A stretch of DNA of 64,000 nucleotides from Stenotrophomonas maltophilia (GTDB taxonomy: Bacteria > Pseudomonadota > Gammaproteobacteria > Xanthomonadales > Xanthomonadaceae), in contig NZ_CP154630.1 of assembly GCF_039555535.1 (NCBI RefSeq), positions 62,001-126,000 of the forward strand. The letters are read 5' to 3'. Positions 44,735-55,888 of this stretch are shown one piece after another; the stretch's first letter is position 1, and every line of letters starts with the position of its first letter. Made by a program: the position numbers and the translations under genes. A model generated the notes under the pieces. It was not told the origin of the DNA and did no database searches. It worked only from the letters and a program-made list of their open reading frames with translations.

Positions 44735-44930
44735 GGTTGCACCCGGCACCCGCAGAGGCAACGGCCGAAGCAACAGCCCAAGCAACAGCAACAGCGGGCA
44801 TTTCGCGGGATGGCGGGGCGGTGTGGGTTGGCAGGACACGCCGTAGACCCGTCCCTGGGGGCTCGATGGCACCATCCATGGCGCCAACGGTCCTGCCAAC
44901 CCACACCGCCCCACCTCTGACGGTTCGACG
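44735..44930 (+). repeat. Dispersed spacer repeat, copy B
   Basis: Near-identical to copy A over the GGCGGGGCGGTGTGGGT to CACACCGCCCCACCTCTGAC core, with a few changes that keep the outer arms paired (GTTGGCAGGA with TCCTGCCAAC instead of GTGGGCAGGA with TCCTGCCCAC). The compensating changes suggest that the stem is kept. The leader carries short CAACAGC/GAAGCAACAGC repeats. Confidence 0.8.
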
Positions 44931-44939
44931 CTGCAGTTG

Positions 44940-44986
44940 GTAGGTGTCGACCTTGGTCGACACGGTAGATCCACGCCATGCGTGGA
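44940..44986 (+). repeat. Two GTAG palindromes in tandem
   Basis: The first unit (44940-44963) is GTAG plus the GTGTCGACC/GGTCGACAC stem, identical to 39144. The second (44965-44986) is GTAGATCCACGC followed by CATGCGTGGA, the subtype also seen at 26384. Two subtypes head-to-tail is a common SMAG arrangement. Confidence 0.8.
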
Positions 44987-45030
44987 GGAATCTGTATCGG
45001 AATCGACTATTCGATATCTGATCGAAATGC

Positions 45031-45054
45031 AGCCGAGCGTGGGCTCGGCTCTAC
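45031..45054 (-). repeat. GTAG palindrome, GAGCCGAGC subtype
   Basis: Read on the minus strand: GTAGAGCCGAGCC followed by CACGCTCGGCT. The same subtype occurs at 55889 and 56489. Confidence 0.75.
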
Positions 45055-45114
45055 AAAAAGCGGCCAGCCAACCGGTTTTGCTCTTGCTCTTCTTCTTTCT
45101 TCTACGTGGCTGAT

Positions 45115-45296
45115 CGCCCCCGGAAACTGTCAGAGGCCGGGCGGGCAGGCTGCGCAGGGGCGTGAGCCGCATGGATGCGGCGATCGAGCTTACATGGACG
45201 TACTTGCAGCGTCCCCTGCGCAGCCTGTCCGCCCGGCCCCACCCGGCATTCGCCTCCAGCGAGCAACCACGAGGGGCTGCGCCGTTCGCTGGAAAC

Positions 45297-45298
<2 letters not shown>
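45115..45298 (-). repeat. Dispersed spacer repeat, copy D (inverse orientation)
   Basis: Minus strand reads GGGGACGCTGCAAGTACGTCC, shortened here, then TAAGCTCGATCGCCGCATCC, GGCTCACGCCCC, and ends with CCTCTGACAGTTTCC, the same landmarks as copies A to C. Its outer right end (CCACGAGGGGCTGCGCCGTT) matches the fragment at the start of the window. It abuts the stop codon of the AAA ATPase gene. Confidence 0.7.
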
Positions 45299-47534
<2,236 letters not shown>

Positions 47535-47583
47535 TGCCTGCGTCACTCTTTCTGCTGCATCCTCTTCTTCATGGAAACCCGCG

Positions 47584-48060
47584 ATGCGTGAACTGATCCT
47601 GCTGCGCCATGCCCATGCCGAACCGGCTACCCCCGGCCAGGCCGACCTCGACCGGCCGTTGTCGCCGGTGGGGCTGGCCGAAGCCGAAGCCGCCGGCAAG
47701 TGGCTGAAGGAAAACAACCTGCTGCCGGACTGCGTGCTGTGTTCACCGGCGCGGCGTACCCGCGAAACCCTGGAAGCCGTGCTCGGCACCATCGGTTACG
47801 TGGAAAAGCGCCTGGAAGACCGCATCTACGAAGCCACCCCCGGCACCCTGGCGGCATTGGTGGACGACCGCCGTGATCTCGACCGGGTACTGATCGTTGG
47901 CCACAACCCGGGCCTGGAGCGGCTGGTGGCGTTGATGACCGAGGGTACCAGCAGCGACTACCGCGGCATGCCGCCGGCGGGCATCGCCGTGCTCGGCTTC
48001 CCGCGTGAGGCCTCGATCGAGCCAGGCGTGGCCAGCCTGAACGCATTCTGGTGGCCGTGA
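47584..48060 (+). CDS. sixA: Phosphohistidine phosphatase SixA
   Basis: 158 residues, histidine-phosphatase fold. It begins MRELILLRHAHAEPA, with the RHG-type motif at Arg8-His9, then CSPARRTRETLEAV and VGHNPGLERLVALM, the second catalytic His. SixA removes phosphate from phospho-His on phosphotransfer proteins (known: ArcB Hpt, PtsN pathway). It is followed by the yceI gene 4 bases later, so both are in one transcript. Confidence 0.9.
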   Translation: MRELILLRHAHAEPATPGQADLDRPLSPVGLAEAEAAGKWLKENNLLPDCVLCSPARRTRETLEAVLGTIGYVEKRLEDRIYEATPGTLAALVDDRRDLDRVLIVGHNPGLERLVALMTEGTSSDYRGMPPAGIAVLGFPREASIEPGVASLNAFWWP

Positions 48061-48064
48061 TCCG

Positions 48065-48682
48065 ATGAGCCTGGCGCGGCGCAGCCGCTGTCTGCTGCCC
48101 GCGCTGCTGGCACTCGGCCCGGCCTGGGCCGCCGTGCCCACGCCGACCACCCTGCCACCGGTGGTCGCCGAAGCGCACCGGGTGATGCGCCTGGATACCC
48201 AGCGTTCGCAGATCGGCTTCGAGGTGCGCACCCGCTTCGGGCAGCGTATCGAAGGCCTGTTCCCGCACTTCGAAGGGCGCATCGAGATACTCTCCGACGG
48301 CCGCCACCAGGTGCACCTGAAGATGTTCACGCGCTCGGTCGAGATTCCTGGCAAATCACGCTACACCGGCTGGATGCGCGGCGAGGAGTTCTTCGATGCC
48401 GCCCGCCATCCGTTGGTCGAGTTCGACTCGCTGCCGTACTGGCCGGAAACCGTGGAGAGCGGTGGCGACATCAATGGCCGGCTGACCCTGCGCGGGATCA
48501 GCCACCCCGAGACACTGAAGGTCGAGAAGGCGGAGTGCGCCCGACCCGGCTATGATTGCGACGTCGTCAGCCGCGGTACCGTGCAGCGAGGCCGGTATGG
48601 CATGGACAGCTGGCAGCTTGCCTTGAGTGACCGAGTGACTTTCGTATTGCGTGCGCGCCTGAGCGAGGCGCCGAAACCGTGA
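48065..48682 (+). CDS. YceI-family periplasmic protein
   Basis: 205 residues. A signal peptide ends near AWA-AVP. The lipocalin-like YceI domain follows: DTQRSQIGFEVRTRFG, FEGRIEILSDGRHQV, then SRYTGWMRGEEFFDAARHP, which is characteristic, and INGRLTLRGISHPETL. YceI proteins bind isoprenoid-type lipids. The gene overlaps the next by 4 bases (GTGA). Confidence 0.88.
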   Translation: MSLARRSRCLLPALLALGPAWAAVPTPTTLPPVVAEAHRVMRLDTQRSQIGFEVRTRFGQRIEGLFPHFEGRIEILSDGRHQVHLKMFTRSVEIPGKSRYTGWMRGEEFFDAARHPLVEFDSLPYWPETVESGGDINGRLTLRGISHPETLKVEKAECARPGYDCDVVSRGTVQRGRYGMDSWQLALSDRVTFVLRARLSEAPKP

Positions 48683-50730
48683 ACCTCCTGCTGCGTGTAC
48701 TGGCGCTGGCAACCGTGTTGCTGGGCAGCGGTTGTGCATCGCTGTCGAATGCCGAGCGCGACCGCGCCGAGGCCATCGCCGTGCAGGCACGTTCGACCGT
48801 GGTTGATTGCCAGCGTGCCGACCGCTGTGCGCAGGACTCGCCGCTGCGTGCGCTGGCGGGCCGGGCGTTCACCGAATCCACCCCGGAACGACCGCGCCAC
48901 TACGCCACCCTGCTCGATGAGGGCGAGGGTGCCCTGGTCGCACGCCTGAACCTGCTGCGCAGTGCCACCCGCAGCATCGACCTGCAGACCTACATCTTCG
49001 ACAAGGACGACAGCGCCCGCCTCGTCATCGACGAACTGCTGGCCGCATCGCGCCGCGGGGTGAAGGTGCGGCTGCTGATCGACCAGCTCTCGGCGATCTC
49101 CGACCTGCAGATCCTCGGCGCCCTGTCCGGTGCCCACCAGAACTTCCAGCTGCGGGTCTACAACCCGACCTTCGGCAAGGCCCGGCTGAACTACTTCGAC
49201 TATGCCGGCAGCGTGCTGTGCTGCTTCCGCCGGTTCAACCAGCGCATGCACAACAAGCTGCTGGTGATCGACGATGCGATCGGCGTGGTCGGTGGCCGCA
49301 ACTACCAGGACGACTATTACGACTGGGACCGCGAGTACAACTTCCGCGACCGCGATGTGCTGATCGCCGGTCCGGAAGCGCGTGCGATGGCGGCCAACTT
49401 CGACGCGTTCTGGCGCGCCCACCGCAGCGTCCCGGCCGAGCGCCTGAACGACGTGGGCCGCACCTTGCTGCGCGAAGGCGTGCCAACGCTGCCACCGGCC
49501 ACCTTCCGCCGCCCGGAACGGGTACAGCGGGTCAGCGCCGAAGCCAACGACACCGAGTTCGTCACCCGGTCCTTCGTCGATACCGCGCTACCAGTGGCTT
49601 CGGTGCGCTACGTGGCCGACCTGCCACGCAAGCATCGCCGCGAGAAGGCCGATGCACCGCTGGCCGGCCAGCATGTGACCGAGCCACAGCTGGATGCGCT
49701 GATCGCCAGTGCGCAGAAGGAAGTGATCCTGCAGACACCGTACCTGGTGCTGTCCAAGCCGGCGCAGAAGCTGTTCCGTGAACTGCGCAAGCGCCCGCAG
49801 CCACCACGCGTGGTGGTGTCCAGCAACAGCCTGGCGGCGACCGACAACCCGATCGTGTATGCGCTGTCGTACAAGTACAAGCGGCGCAACATGCGCGAAC
49901 TGGGCTTCAACATCTTCGAATACAAGCCATTCCCGCTGGATGCGCCGGTCGATTACCGCAACCTGCTGCCGGACCCGATTGCCGCGCCCGGGGGGGGAGA
50001 CGAGGGCGACCGCAACCCGCTGATCGGTGGCAGTGCCGCCGGCAGCAACGCACGCAGTGGCAGCAGTAGTGGTTCGGGTGAAGGCAGCAGGCAGGGCCCG
50101 TTGAACCATCGCCACAGCGATGGTGCCTACGACAACGCACGCGCGCGCCGTCGCGCCGCCGGCAGCGAGGTGGAAACGCGCCTGCTGCGCACCGAGACGC
50201 GGCCGTCGTTCCTGGGCAGCAAGGCGGTCAACAAGCCGTTGCCGGTCACCCGCAAGGGCGCGCGCATGGGCTTGCATGCCAAGTCGCTGGTGGTCGACCG
50301 CCGCATCGGCGTGGTCGGCACCCACAACTTCGATCCGCGCAGCGAGAACTACAACACCGAAGGCGCGGTGATCATCGACGACCCGGTTTTTGCCGAGGAA
50401 CTGGCGCAGAGCATCCTGCGTGACACCCACCCGCAGAACTCCTGGACGGTGGCGCCGCGGGCCAAGCCACCGGTGCTGTCGGGGCTGAACTACAGCGTCG
50501 GCAAGGCTTCCGAAGCGCTGCCCATCCTTGATTTCTGGCCGTGGCGCTACGCCACCGACTACGAGTTCAAGCCCGGCCCGGAGTGCCCGCAGCCGCTGCC
50601 GAGGCAGGATCCTGATTTCCATCGCTGCTACGTCGCCGTCGGCGACTTCCCCGAAGTCAACGTCGGCCCGAAGTGGCTGCTGGTACGCATGCTGACCGCA
50701 TTCGGCGCCGGCCTTGTTCCCATCCTCTGA
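48679..50730 (+). CDS. Phospholipase D / cardiolipin-synthase-like lipoprotein
   Basis: 683 residues. Lipobox LLGSGCAS in the signal suggests a membrane-anchored periplasmic protein. Two HKD motifs are present: His191 in HNKLLVIDDAIGVVGGRNY and His533 in HAKSLVVDRRIGVVGTHNFD, so it is a complete PLD-superfamily enzyme. E. coli ClsC (YmdC), a cardiolipin synthase, has a similar layout but about 470 residues. Residues about 435-494 form a Gly/Ser-rich low-complexity linker that includes a run of eight G at 49990-49997. It starts at GTG 48679, overlapping yceI. Cardiolipin synthesis is likely but a hydrolase cannot be excluded. Confidence 0.85.
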   Translation: MNLLLRVLALATVLLGSGCASLSNAERDRAEAIAVQARSTVVDCQRADRCAQDSPLRALAGRAFTESTPERPRHYATLLDEGEGALVARLNLLRSATRSIDLQTYIFDKDDSARLVIDELLAASRRGVKVRLLIDQLSAISDLQILGALSGAHQNFQLRVYNPTFGKARLNYFDYAGSVLCCFRRFNQRMHNKLLVIDDAIGVVGGRNYQDDYYDWDREYNFRDRDVLIAGPEARAMAANFDAFWRAHRSVPAERLNDVGRTLLREGVPTLPPATFRRPERVQRVSAEANDTEFVTRSFVDTALPVASVRYVADLPRKHRREKADAPLAGQHVTEPQLDALIASAQKEVILQTPYLVLSKPAQKLFRELRKRPQPPRVVVSSNSLAATDNPIVYALSYKYKRRNMRELGFNIFEYKPFPLDAPVDYRNLLPDPIAAPGGGDEGDRNPLIGGSAAGSNARSGSSSGSGEGSRQGPLNHRHSDGAYDNARARRRAAGSEVETRLLRTETRPSFLGSKAVNKPLPVTRKGARMGLHAKSLVVDRRIGVVGTHNFDPRSENYNTEGAVIIDDPVFAEELAQSILRDTHPQNSWTVAPRAKPPVLSGLNYSVGKASEALPILDFWPWRYATDYEFKPGPECPQPLPRQDPDFHRCYVAVGDFPEVNVGPKWLLVRMLTAFGAGLVPIL

Positions 50731-50740
50731 AGGTACCCGC

Positions 50741-51175
50741 ATGGCCCAGGTCTTCCGCGAAGCCGTTTCCATCGAGCAGCTCAACGCGCTCAGCCGCAAC
50801 ACGGCGATTGAATCCCTGGGCATCGTCTTCAGCGCCGCCGGCGAGGACTGGCTGCAGGCCACCATGCCGGTGGATGAGCGCACCCGCCAGCCCTACGGCA
50901 TCCTGCACGGCGGTGCCTCGGTGGTGCTGGCCGAGACCCTGGGCAGCAGCGCCGGCAACCTGTGCGTGGATACCGGCAAGCAGATCTGCGTGGGCCTGGA
51001 GATCAACGCCAACCACGTGCGCGCCGTGCGCTCGGGCACGGTCACCGGCACCGCCCGCGCGTTGCACGTCGGCCGCAGCACCCAGCTGTGGGAGATCCGC
51101 ATCGAGGACGAGCAGGGCCGCCTGGTCTGCATCTCGCGGCTGACCCTGGCGGTGGTGGCTGCCGGTCACGGCTGA
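50741..51175 (+). CDS. Hotdog-fold thioesterase
   Basis: 144 residues, PaaI/MenI-like. It has the motif QPYGILHGGASVVLAETLG, which holds the catalytic Glu region, then VGLEINANHVRAVRSG. These enzymes hydrolyse acyl- or aryl-CoA thioesters; the substrate cannot be read. ATG 50741 lies 10 bases after the PLD-like stop, so it is in the same run of genes. Confidence 0.9.
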   Translation: MAQVFREAVSIEQLNALSRNTAIESLGIVFSAAGEDWLQATMPVDERTRQPYGILHGGASVVLAETLGSSAGNLCVDTGKQICVGLEINANHVRAVRSGTVTGTARALHVGRSTQLWEIRIEDEQGRLVCISRLTLAVVAAGHG

Positions 51176-51294
51176 GCCCCCCGGGGCTCGTTGACGGTGG
51201 CGGAACCCAGCGTTCCCCGCCGATTGCCCCGGTCGATGGCTGTTATGGCCTAAATCGGCTGGCAGCGATGACGGCCCTCCGGTATCGTGCGCGG

Positions 51295-52086
51295 ATGACT
51301 TCCCCCACTCCGGCCCCCCGTGGCGGCGTGGCGCGTGTGTGCCGTTACCTGTACCGCGTACCGCTGCTGTTGGTCCACATCATCGTGTTCCTGCCGCTCA
51401 TCCTGATCGGCATGCTTCCGCCGTGGGGCGAGCTGCGCGTGGGCGAGGCGACCCTCGGCGCCAAGGTGGTCAACTGGTGGCAGGGTGGGCTGATGTGGAT
51501 CTTCGGCTTCCGCCTGGTGCAGATCGGCAGGCCGTTGCCCGGTGCCGTGCTGTTCGTCGCCAACCACGTCAGCTGGGTCGACATCTGCATCCTGCACAGC
51601 CAGCGCATGATGGGCTTCGTCGCCAAGCGCGAGATCGCCAGCTGGCCGTTGGTCGGTTGGCTCGCCGCGCGCGGCCAGACCATCTTCCACCAGCGCGGCA
51701 ACACCGAATCGCTCGGTGGCGTGATGCAGGTGATGGCCGGCCGCCTGCGCGAAGGCAAGGCCGTGGGCGTGTTCCCGGAAGGGCGGACCCGCGGCGGTCA
51801 CGAAGTGGGCCCGTTCCACGCCCGCATCTTCCAGGCCGCGGTCGAGACCGGCGTGCCGGTGCAGCCGGTGGCTCTGGTGTACGGGGTGAAGGGCGACGCG
51901 CAGACCATCGTCGCGTTCGGCCCGAACGAGAGCTTCTTTGCCAATTTCCTGCGCCTGCTCGGCGAGCCGGCGCGACGTGCGGAAGTGCACTTCCTGGCAC
52001 CGATCGGTGCACAGGACCTGGAAGGCCGTCGGCGCATCGCGGAAACCTCGCGCGCGCGCATCGTGGCGGCCATGAGCACCGGGTGA
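51295..52086 (+). CDS. 1-acyl-sn-glycerol-3-phosphate acyltransferase-like
   Basis: 263 residues. An N-terminal membrane helix (LLLVHIIVFLPLILIGML) is followed by the acyltransferase motif NHVSWVD with His91 and Asp96, FVAKREIASWPLVGW, and VFPEGRTRGG. It transfers an acyl chain to lysophosphatidic acid in phospholipid synthesis (family role). ATG 51295 was chosen by the typical short polar N-terminus (MTSPTPAPRGG). It lies 120 bases after the thioesterase and 8 bases before the YheT-like gene. Confidence 0.87.
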   Translation: MTSPTPAPRGGVARVCRYLYRVPLLLVHIIVFLPLILIGMLPPWGELRVGEATLGAKVVNWWQGGLMWIFGFRLVQIGRPLPGAVLFVANHVSWVDICILHSQRMMGFVAKREIASWPLVGWLAARGQTIFHQRGNTESLGGVMQVMAGRLREGKAVGVFPEGRTRGGHEVGPFHARIFQAAVETGVPVQPVALVYGVKGDAQTIVAFGPNESFFANFLRLLGEPARRAEVHFLAPIGAQDLEGRRRIAETSRARIVAAMSTG

Positions 52087-52093
52087 GGCTGCG

Positions 52094-53128
52094 GTGGCCC
52101 TGATCCCGCCACCTGTCCTGGACGCCGGCACGCCGACGCTGCATGCGGCTGACTACCAGCCACCGCGCTGGCTGCGCAATCCCCACCTGCAGTCGATGCT
52201 CAGCTCCAGCCGCATGCGCCTGCAGCGCGGCCTGCTGCTGCTGGCCGCCACCGGTGCGGTCAGCGAGGAGCTGATCCTGGATGGCGGCGATGGCGTTCGC
52301 CTGCAGGGCTGGCACAGCCATGTCGAAGGCCGCGAGCCCAAGGGCATCGCGCTGCTGCTGCATGGCTGGGAAGGCAGTGCCGAATCCAGCTACATGCGCA
52401 TGGCGGCCGCGCGCATGCTGGAGCAGGGCTTCGACGTGGTGCGGCTGAACTTCCGCGACCACGGCAACACCCATCACCTCAACCCCGGCATCTTCCACTC
52501 CAACCTGATCGATGAAGTGGTGCATGCCGCGGGTGACGTCGCCCAGCGCTGGCCGCAGCTGCCGCTGGTGGCCGCCGGCTACTCGCTGGGCGGCAACTTC
52601 GTGCTGCGCCTGGCCCTGCGCGCACCGGCCGCCGGCGTGCCGCTGCAGCGCGTGGCCTCGGTGTGCCCGGTGCTCGACCCGGCGCTGACCATGGAAAGCA
52701 TCGAGAACGGCCCGGCGATGTACGACTGGTACTTCCGCCGCAAGTGGGCCGGTTCGCTGCGCCGCAAGCGTGACCTGTTCCCCGAGCTGAGCGACTGCGA
52801 CGACCGCGTGCTGAAGCTGGACATCCGCGCGCTGACCGCCTGGCTGGTCGAGCGCCACACCAGCTTCGGCTCGCTGCAGGCCTATTTCGATGGCTACTCT
52901 ATTGCCGGTGACCGCCTGTCCACCCTGCAGGTGCCGGCCGACATCCTGATGGCACAGGATGACCCGGTGATCCCATATGCCACCTTCAACAACTGGCAGC
53001 TGCCACGCCAGGCGCACCTGGAAACCGCCTGCTGGGGCGGCCACTGCGGGTTCATCGAGAACTGGCGCGGCGACGGCTTCTCCGAACGCTGGGTCGCCCA
53101 GCGCCTGCAGCGGGTCCTGCGGGCCTGA
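52094..53128 (+). CDS. YheT-family alpha/beta hydrolase
   Basis: 344 residues. It has the YheT N-terminus PPRWLRNPHLQSML, the oxyanion region LLLHGWEGSAES, the nucleophile elbow AAGYSLGGNF and the catalytic His region GGHCGFIEN near the end. It is an esterase-like hydrolase of unknown natural substrate. GTG 52094 has GAGG six bases upstream. It is likely co-transcribed with the acyltransferase gene. Confidence 0.88.
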   Translation: MALIPPPVLDAGTPTLHAADYQPPRWLRNPHLQSMLSSSRMRLQRGLLLLAATGAVSEELILDGGDGVRLQGWHSHVEGREPKGIALLLHGWEGSAESSYMRMAAARMLEQGFDVVRLNFRDHGNTHHLNPGIFHSNLIDEVVHAAGDVAQRWPQLPLVAAGYSLGGNFVLRLALRAPAAGVPLQRVASVCPVLDPALTMESIENGPAMYDWYFRRKWAGSLRRKRDLFPELSDCDDRVLKLDIRALTAWLVERHTSFGSLQAYFDGYSIAGDRLSTLQVPADILMAQDDPVIPYATFNNWQLPRQAHLETACWGGHCGFIENWRGDGFSERWVAQRLQRVLRA

Positions 53129-53184
53129 ACCGGCGGCAGCGCGCAGCCCGCTACAATGCGGGTTTGCACTTGAACCGGACTGCC

Positions 53185-55254
53185 ATGCAAGACCAGATCA
53201 TCCAAGCGTTGCGCCAGAACCAGGCCGACCAGGCCGTGCAGCTGGCCCAGGCGTGGACCCTTGACGAACCCGGCCAGGCCAACGCCCACCGCTGGCTGGC
53301 GCTTGCGCTGCAGCAGCAGGGCAACGCCGAGGAGGCGATGGAGGCCCTGCAGAAGGCGCTGCGGCTGGCCCCGGACGACGCCCAGCTGCACCTGCAGCAT
53401 GCCGGCCTTCTGCTGGCACTGCGCCAGTTCGAGGGTGCCGACGAAGCACTGGTGCGCACCACCGGCCTCGATCCGAACTCGTTCTCCGCCTATCTGATGC
53501 AGGCGCACCTGGCGATCGGCCGCAATGACTTCGACGAAGCGCAGCGCATCTCGACCCTGGCCGCGCGCGTGGAGCCGGACCATCCGGAACTGCTGACCAT
53601 CGACGGCATGGTTGCACTGCGCCGCGGTGATGCGGACCGCGCACTGGCGCTGCTGTCGGCGGCCAGCAAGGCGCTGCCGGACGATACCCGCGTGCTGTAC
53701 GCGCTGGGCTTTGCCTACCTCGGCAAGGACATGCTGGCGTTCGCCGAGCAGTCGTTCCGCCGCGTGCTGGAACTCAATCCGTCGCTGTCCTCGCTGCATG
53801 GCCTGGTGGTGCAGCTGGCACTGCGCCAGGGCAACGTGCCGGCCGCCGCCGAGGCCATGCAGGTGGCCCTGCAGCAGCCGGAGATGGACGTACCGTCGAT
53901 GCGCCGCCTGGCGGGTGAGCTGTCGCTGCGCAATGGCCAGCCGCTGCAGGCCCTGGACTACCTGCTGCCGCTGCTGGAGACGCAGCCGGAAGACCGCCAG
54001 GTGCTGCAGCTGCTGCTGATGTCCTGGCAGCGCCTGGGCCGCGAGGACGAAGCGCGCGCACGCCTGGATGCGGTGCTGGACAGCAACGACCAGCTGCACG
54101 ACGTGTGGCTGGCGCGACTGGCCATCGAGCAGGTGGGCAGCGAAAGCGCCGTGACCGCGGTCGAGCGCTGGATGGCGGCCATGCCCGCGCACCTGCCGGC
54201 CCTGGAGGCGCGCCTGCGCCTGCATGACATGGTCGGCGAACATGCTCAGGCTGAAGCGATCGCCGAACGCATCGTCAGCCTGGAACCGGGCCGCGTCAGC
54301 GGCGAGACCCGCCTGGTCGAAGGCCTGCTGCAGCGCGATCCCGCCGCCGCCGTGGCCCGCGTGCAGGCGCTGATCGAGCTGGCGCCGGAAGACCATCGCG
54401 CCGACCTGCGGACGTGGATGGGCGAGATCCAGGACCGCGCCGGGCAGCCGCAGGACGCGCTGCGCACGTGGCTGTCGCTGCAGGCCGACCAGGCACCGCA
54501 GCGCTTGCCACTGCCGCCACAGGCCAAGTCCCCGCCGAGCTGGCCGGACAAGGGCAGCATCGACGGCGATGCCAGCTCCGCGCCGATCTTCCTCTGGGGC
54601 GCGCCGGGTTCGGGCGTTGAGCGCGTGGCAACCGGCCTGGCCGCTGCCAGCCCGGTGCTGCGCAGCGACCGCTACACCAACACGCCGCCCGATGATGCGT
54701 TCCAGAACTACAACACGCTGCAGGACCTGGCCTCGGGCGTGCTGACGCCGGAGCGGCTGGTGCAGCGCTGGCGTGAACAGCTGCCGGCACGTGGCCTGCA
54801 GAGCGACACCGTGATCGACTGGCTGCTGTGGTGGGACAACGCCCTGCTGTGGGCGCTGCGCCCGCAGCTGCCGCAGGGCCGCCTGGTGCTGGTGCTGCGC
54901 GACCCGCGCGACATGCTGCTGGACTGGGTGGCCTACGGTGCCGCCGCGCCGCTGGCGATGACGTCGTTGGCCGAAGCCAGTGAATGGCTGACCCGCGCGC
55001 TGAACCAGATCGCCACGCTGCATGAGGATGACCTGTACCCGCACGTGCTGCTGCGCATCGACCAGATCGGCAACGATCCGCAGGCGATGGCCGAACTGCT
55101 GGGTCGCCTGTTCGAGCGGCCGATGCCGCCGGCGGCACAGCTGGGCGCCCCGCGCCTGCCTGCCGGCCACTGGCGCAACTACCGCGACGTGATGAGCGCC
55201 GCCTTCGCCCAGCTCACGCCGGTTGCGGTGCGCCTGGGCTACCCGGAAGAGTGA
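53185..55254 (+). CDS. TPR protein with sulfotransferase-like C-terminal domain
   Basis: 689 residues. The first ~450 residues are TPR-type helical repeats (QALRQNQADQAVQLAQAW; ALQQQGNAEEAMEALQKAL; YALGFAYLGKDMLAFAEQSF). From about residue 470 a P-loop-like domain follows: PIFLWGAPGSGVERVATGL, where the PAPS 5'-phosphate loop would be, and VLVLRDPRDMLLDWVAYG, the 3'-phosphate segment of sulfotransferases. The expected acceptor-site His is not obvious, so it may be a pseudo-enzyme. ATG 53185 has TACAAT (-10-like) about 30 bases upstream. It lies 10 bases before the PEBP gene. Confidence 0.75.
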   Translation: MQDQIIQALRQNQADQAVQLAQAWTLDEPGQANAHRWLALALQQQGNAEEAMEALQKALRLAPDDAQLHLQHAGLLLALRQFEGADEALVRTTGLDPNSFSAYLMQAHLAIGRNDFDEAQRISTLAARVEPDHPELLTIDGMVALRRGDADRALALLSAASKALPDDTRVLYALGFAYLGKDMLAFAEQSFRRVLELNPSLSSLHGLVVQLALRQGNVPAAAEAMQVALQQPEMDVPSMRRLAGELSLRNGQPLQALDYLLPLLETQPEDRQVLQLLLMSWQRLGREDEARARLDAVLDSNDQLHDVWLARLAIEQVGSESAVTAVERWMAAMPAHLPALEARLRLHDMVGEHAQAEAIAERIVSLEPGRVSGETRLVEGLLQRDPAAAVARVQALIELAPEDHRADLRTWMGEIQDRAGQPQDALRTWLSLQADQAPQRLPLPPQAKSPPSWPDKGSIDGDASSAPIFLWGAPGSGVERVATGLAAASPVLRSDRYTNTPPDDAFQNYNTLQDLASGVLTPERLVQRWREQLPARGLQSDTVIDWLLWWDNALLWALRPQLPQGRLVLVLRDPRDMLLDWVAYGAAAPLAMTSLAEASEWLTRALNQIATLHEDDLYPHVLLRIDQIGNDPQAMAELLGRLFERPMPPAAQLGAPRLPAGHWRNYRDVMSAAFAQLTPVAVRLGYPEE

Positions 55255-55264
55255 GGAGAGTCCG

Positions 55265-55876
55265 ATGCAGCTGACCAGCCACAGCCTGACCAACGGCGCA
55301 CCGATCGATCGTGAGTTCGCCGCGGGCGACGCCAACGGTTTCGCCCCCGACCGCAACCCGCACCTGGCCTGGAGCGGGGTGCCAGCCGGCACCCGTTCGT
55401 TCCTGCTGGTATGCGTGGACCCGGACGTGCCGACCGTGCCGGAGACGGTTGGCCGCAATGACATGACGGTGCCGCGCGACCAGCCGCGCTGCGACTTCGT
55501 GCACTGGGTGATGGCCGATATCCCGGCCACGGTGCAGGAGATCGCCGCTGGCAGCTGCAGCGACGGCTTCGTGGTGAAGGGCAAGCCCGCTCCCGCCGGC
55601 CCGGCCGGCAGCCGCCAGGGCCTGAACGACTTCACCGGCTGGTTCGCGGGCAACCCGGACATGGCCGGTGACTACCTGGGCTATGACGGCCCGTATCCGC
55701 CGTTCAACGACGAGCGCATGCACCGCTACTTCTTCCGGGTATTCGCGCTGGACGTGGCGTCGCTGGACCTGCCGCAGCGCTTCACCGCCGCCGACGCGTA
55801 CCGCGCCATGCACGGCCACGTGCTGGCCGAAGCCGCACTGCATGGCACCTACACGTTGAACCCGGCGCTGGGCTGA
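55265..55876 (+). CDS. YbhB/YbcL-family PEBP-like protein
   Basis: 203 residues of the Raf-kinase-inhibitor-like family. It has the N-terminus MQLTSHSLTNGAPI, SFLLVCVDPDVPT, DFVHWVMADIP and GPYPPFNDERMHRYFF, matching the ligand-pocket residues of PEBPs. Its biochemical role in bacteria is unclear. GAGGAG precedes ATG 55265. It is convergent with the FMN reductase gene, with a GTAG palindrome between. Confidence 0.87.
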   Translation: MQLTSHSLTNGAPIDREFAAGDANGFAPDRNPHLAWSGVPAGTRSFLLVCVDPDVPTVPETVGRNDMTVPRDQPRCDFVHWVMADIPATVQEIAAGSCSDGFVVKGKPAPAGPAGSRQGLNDFTGWFAGNPDMAGDYLGYDGPYPPFNDERMHRYFFRVFALDVASLDLPQRFTAADAYRAMHGHVLAEAALHGTYTLNPALG

Positions 55877-55888
55877 GCAGCACACAGG

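Larger units (their letters stand above)
44718..45296. other. Repeat-rich spacer
   Basis: A 579-base convergent gap with no credible gene. It contains dispersed-repeat copy B, two GTAG palindromes in tandem, one inverse GTAG palindrome and dispersed-repeat copy D. The short stretch 45055-45115 between them shows nothing I recognise apart from a pyrimidine-rich run (CTTGCTCTTCTTCTTTCTTC). Confidence 0.7.

Noticed and set aside
44745-44810. CRISPR-like short direct repeats (GAAGCAACAGC units)
   Set aside because: The units are only 6-11 bases, lack regular spacers and are part of the leader of a dispersed repeat copy.
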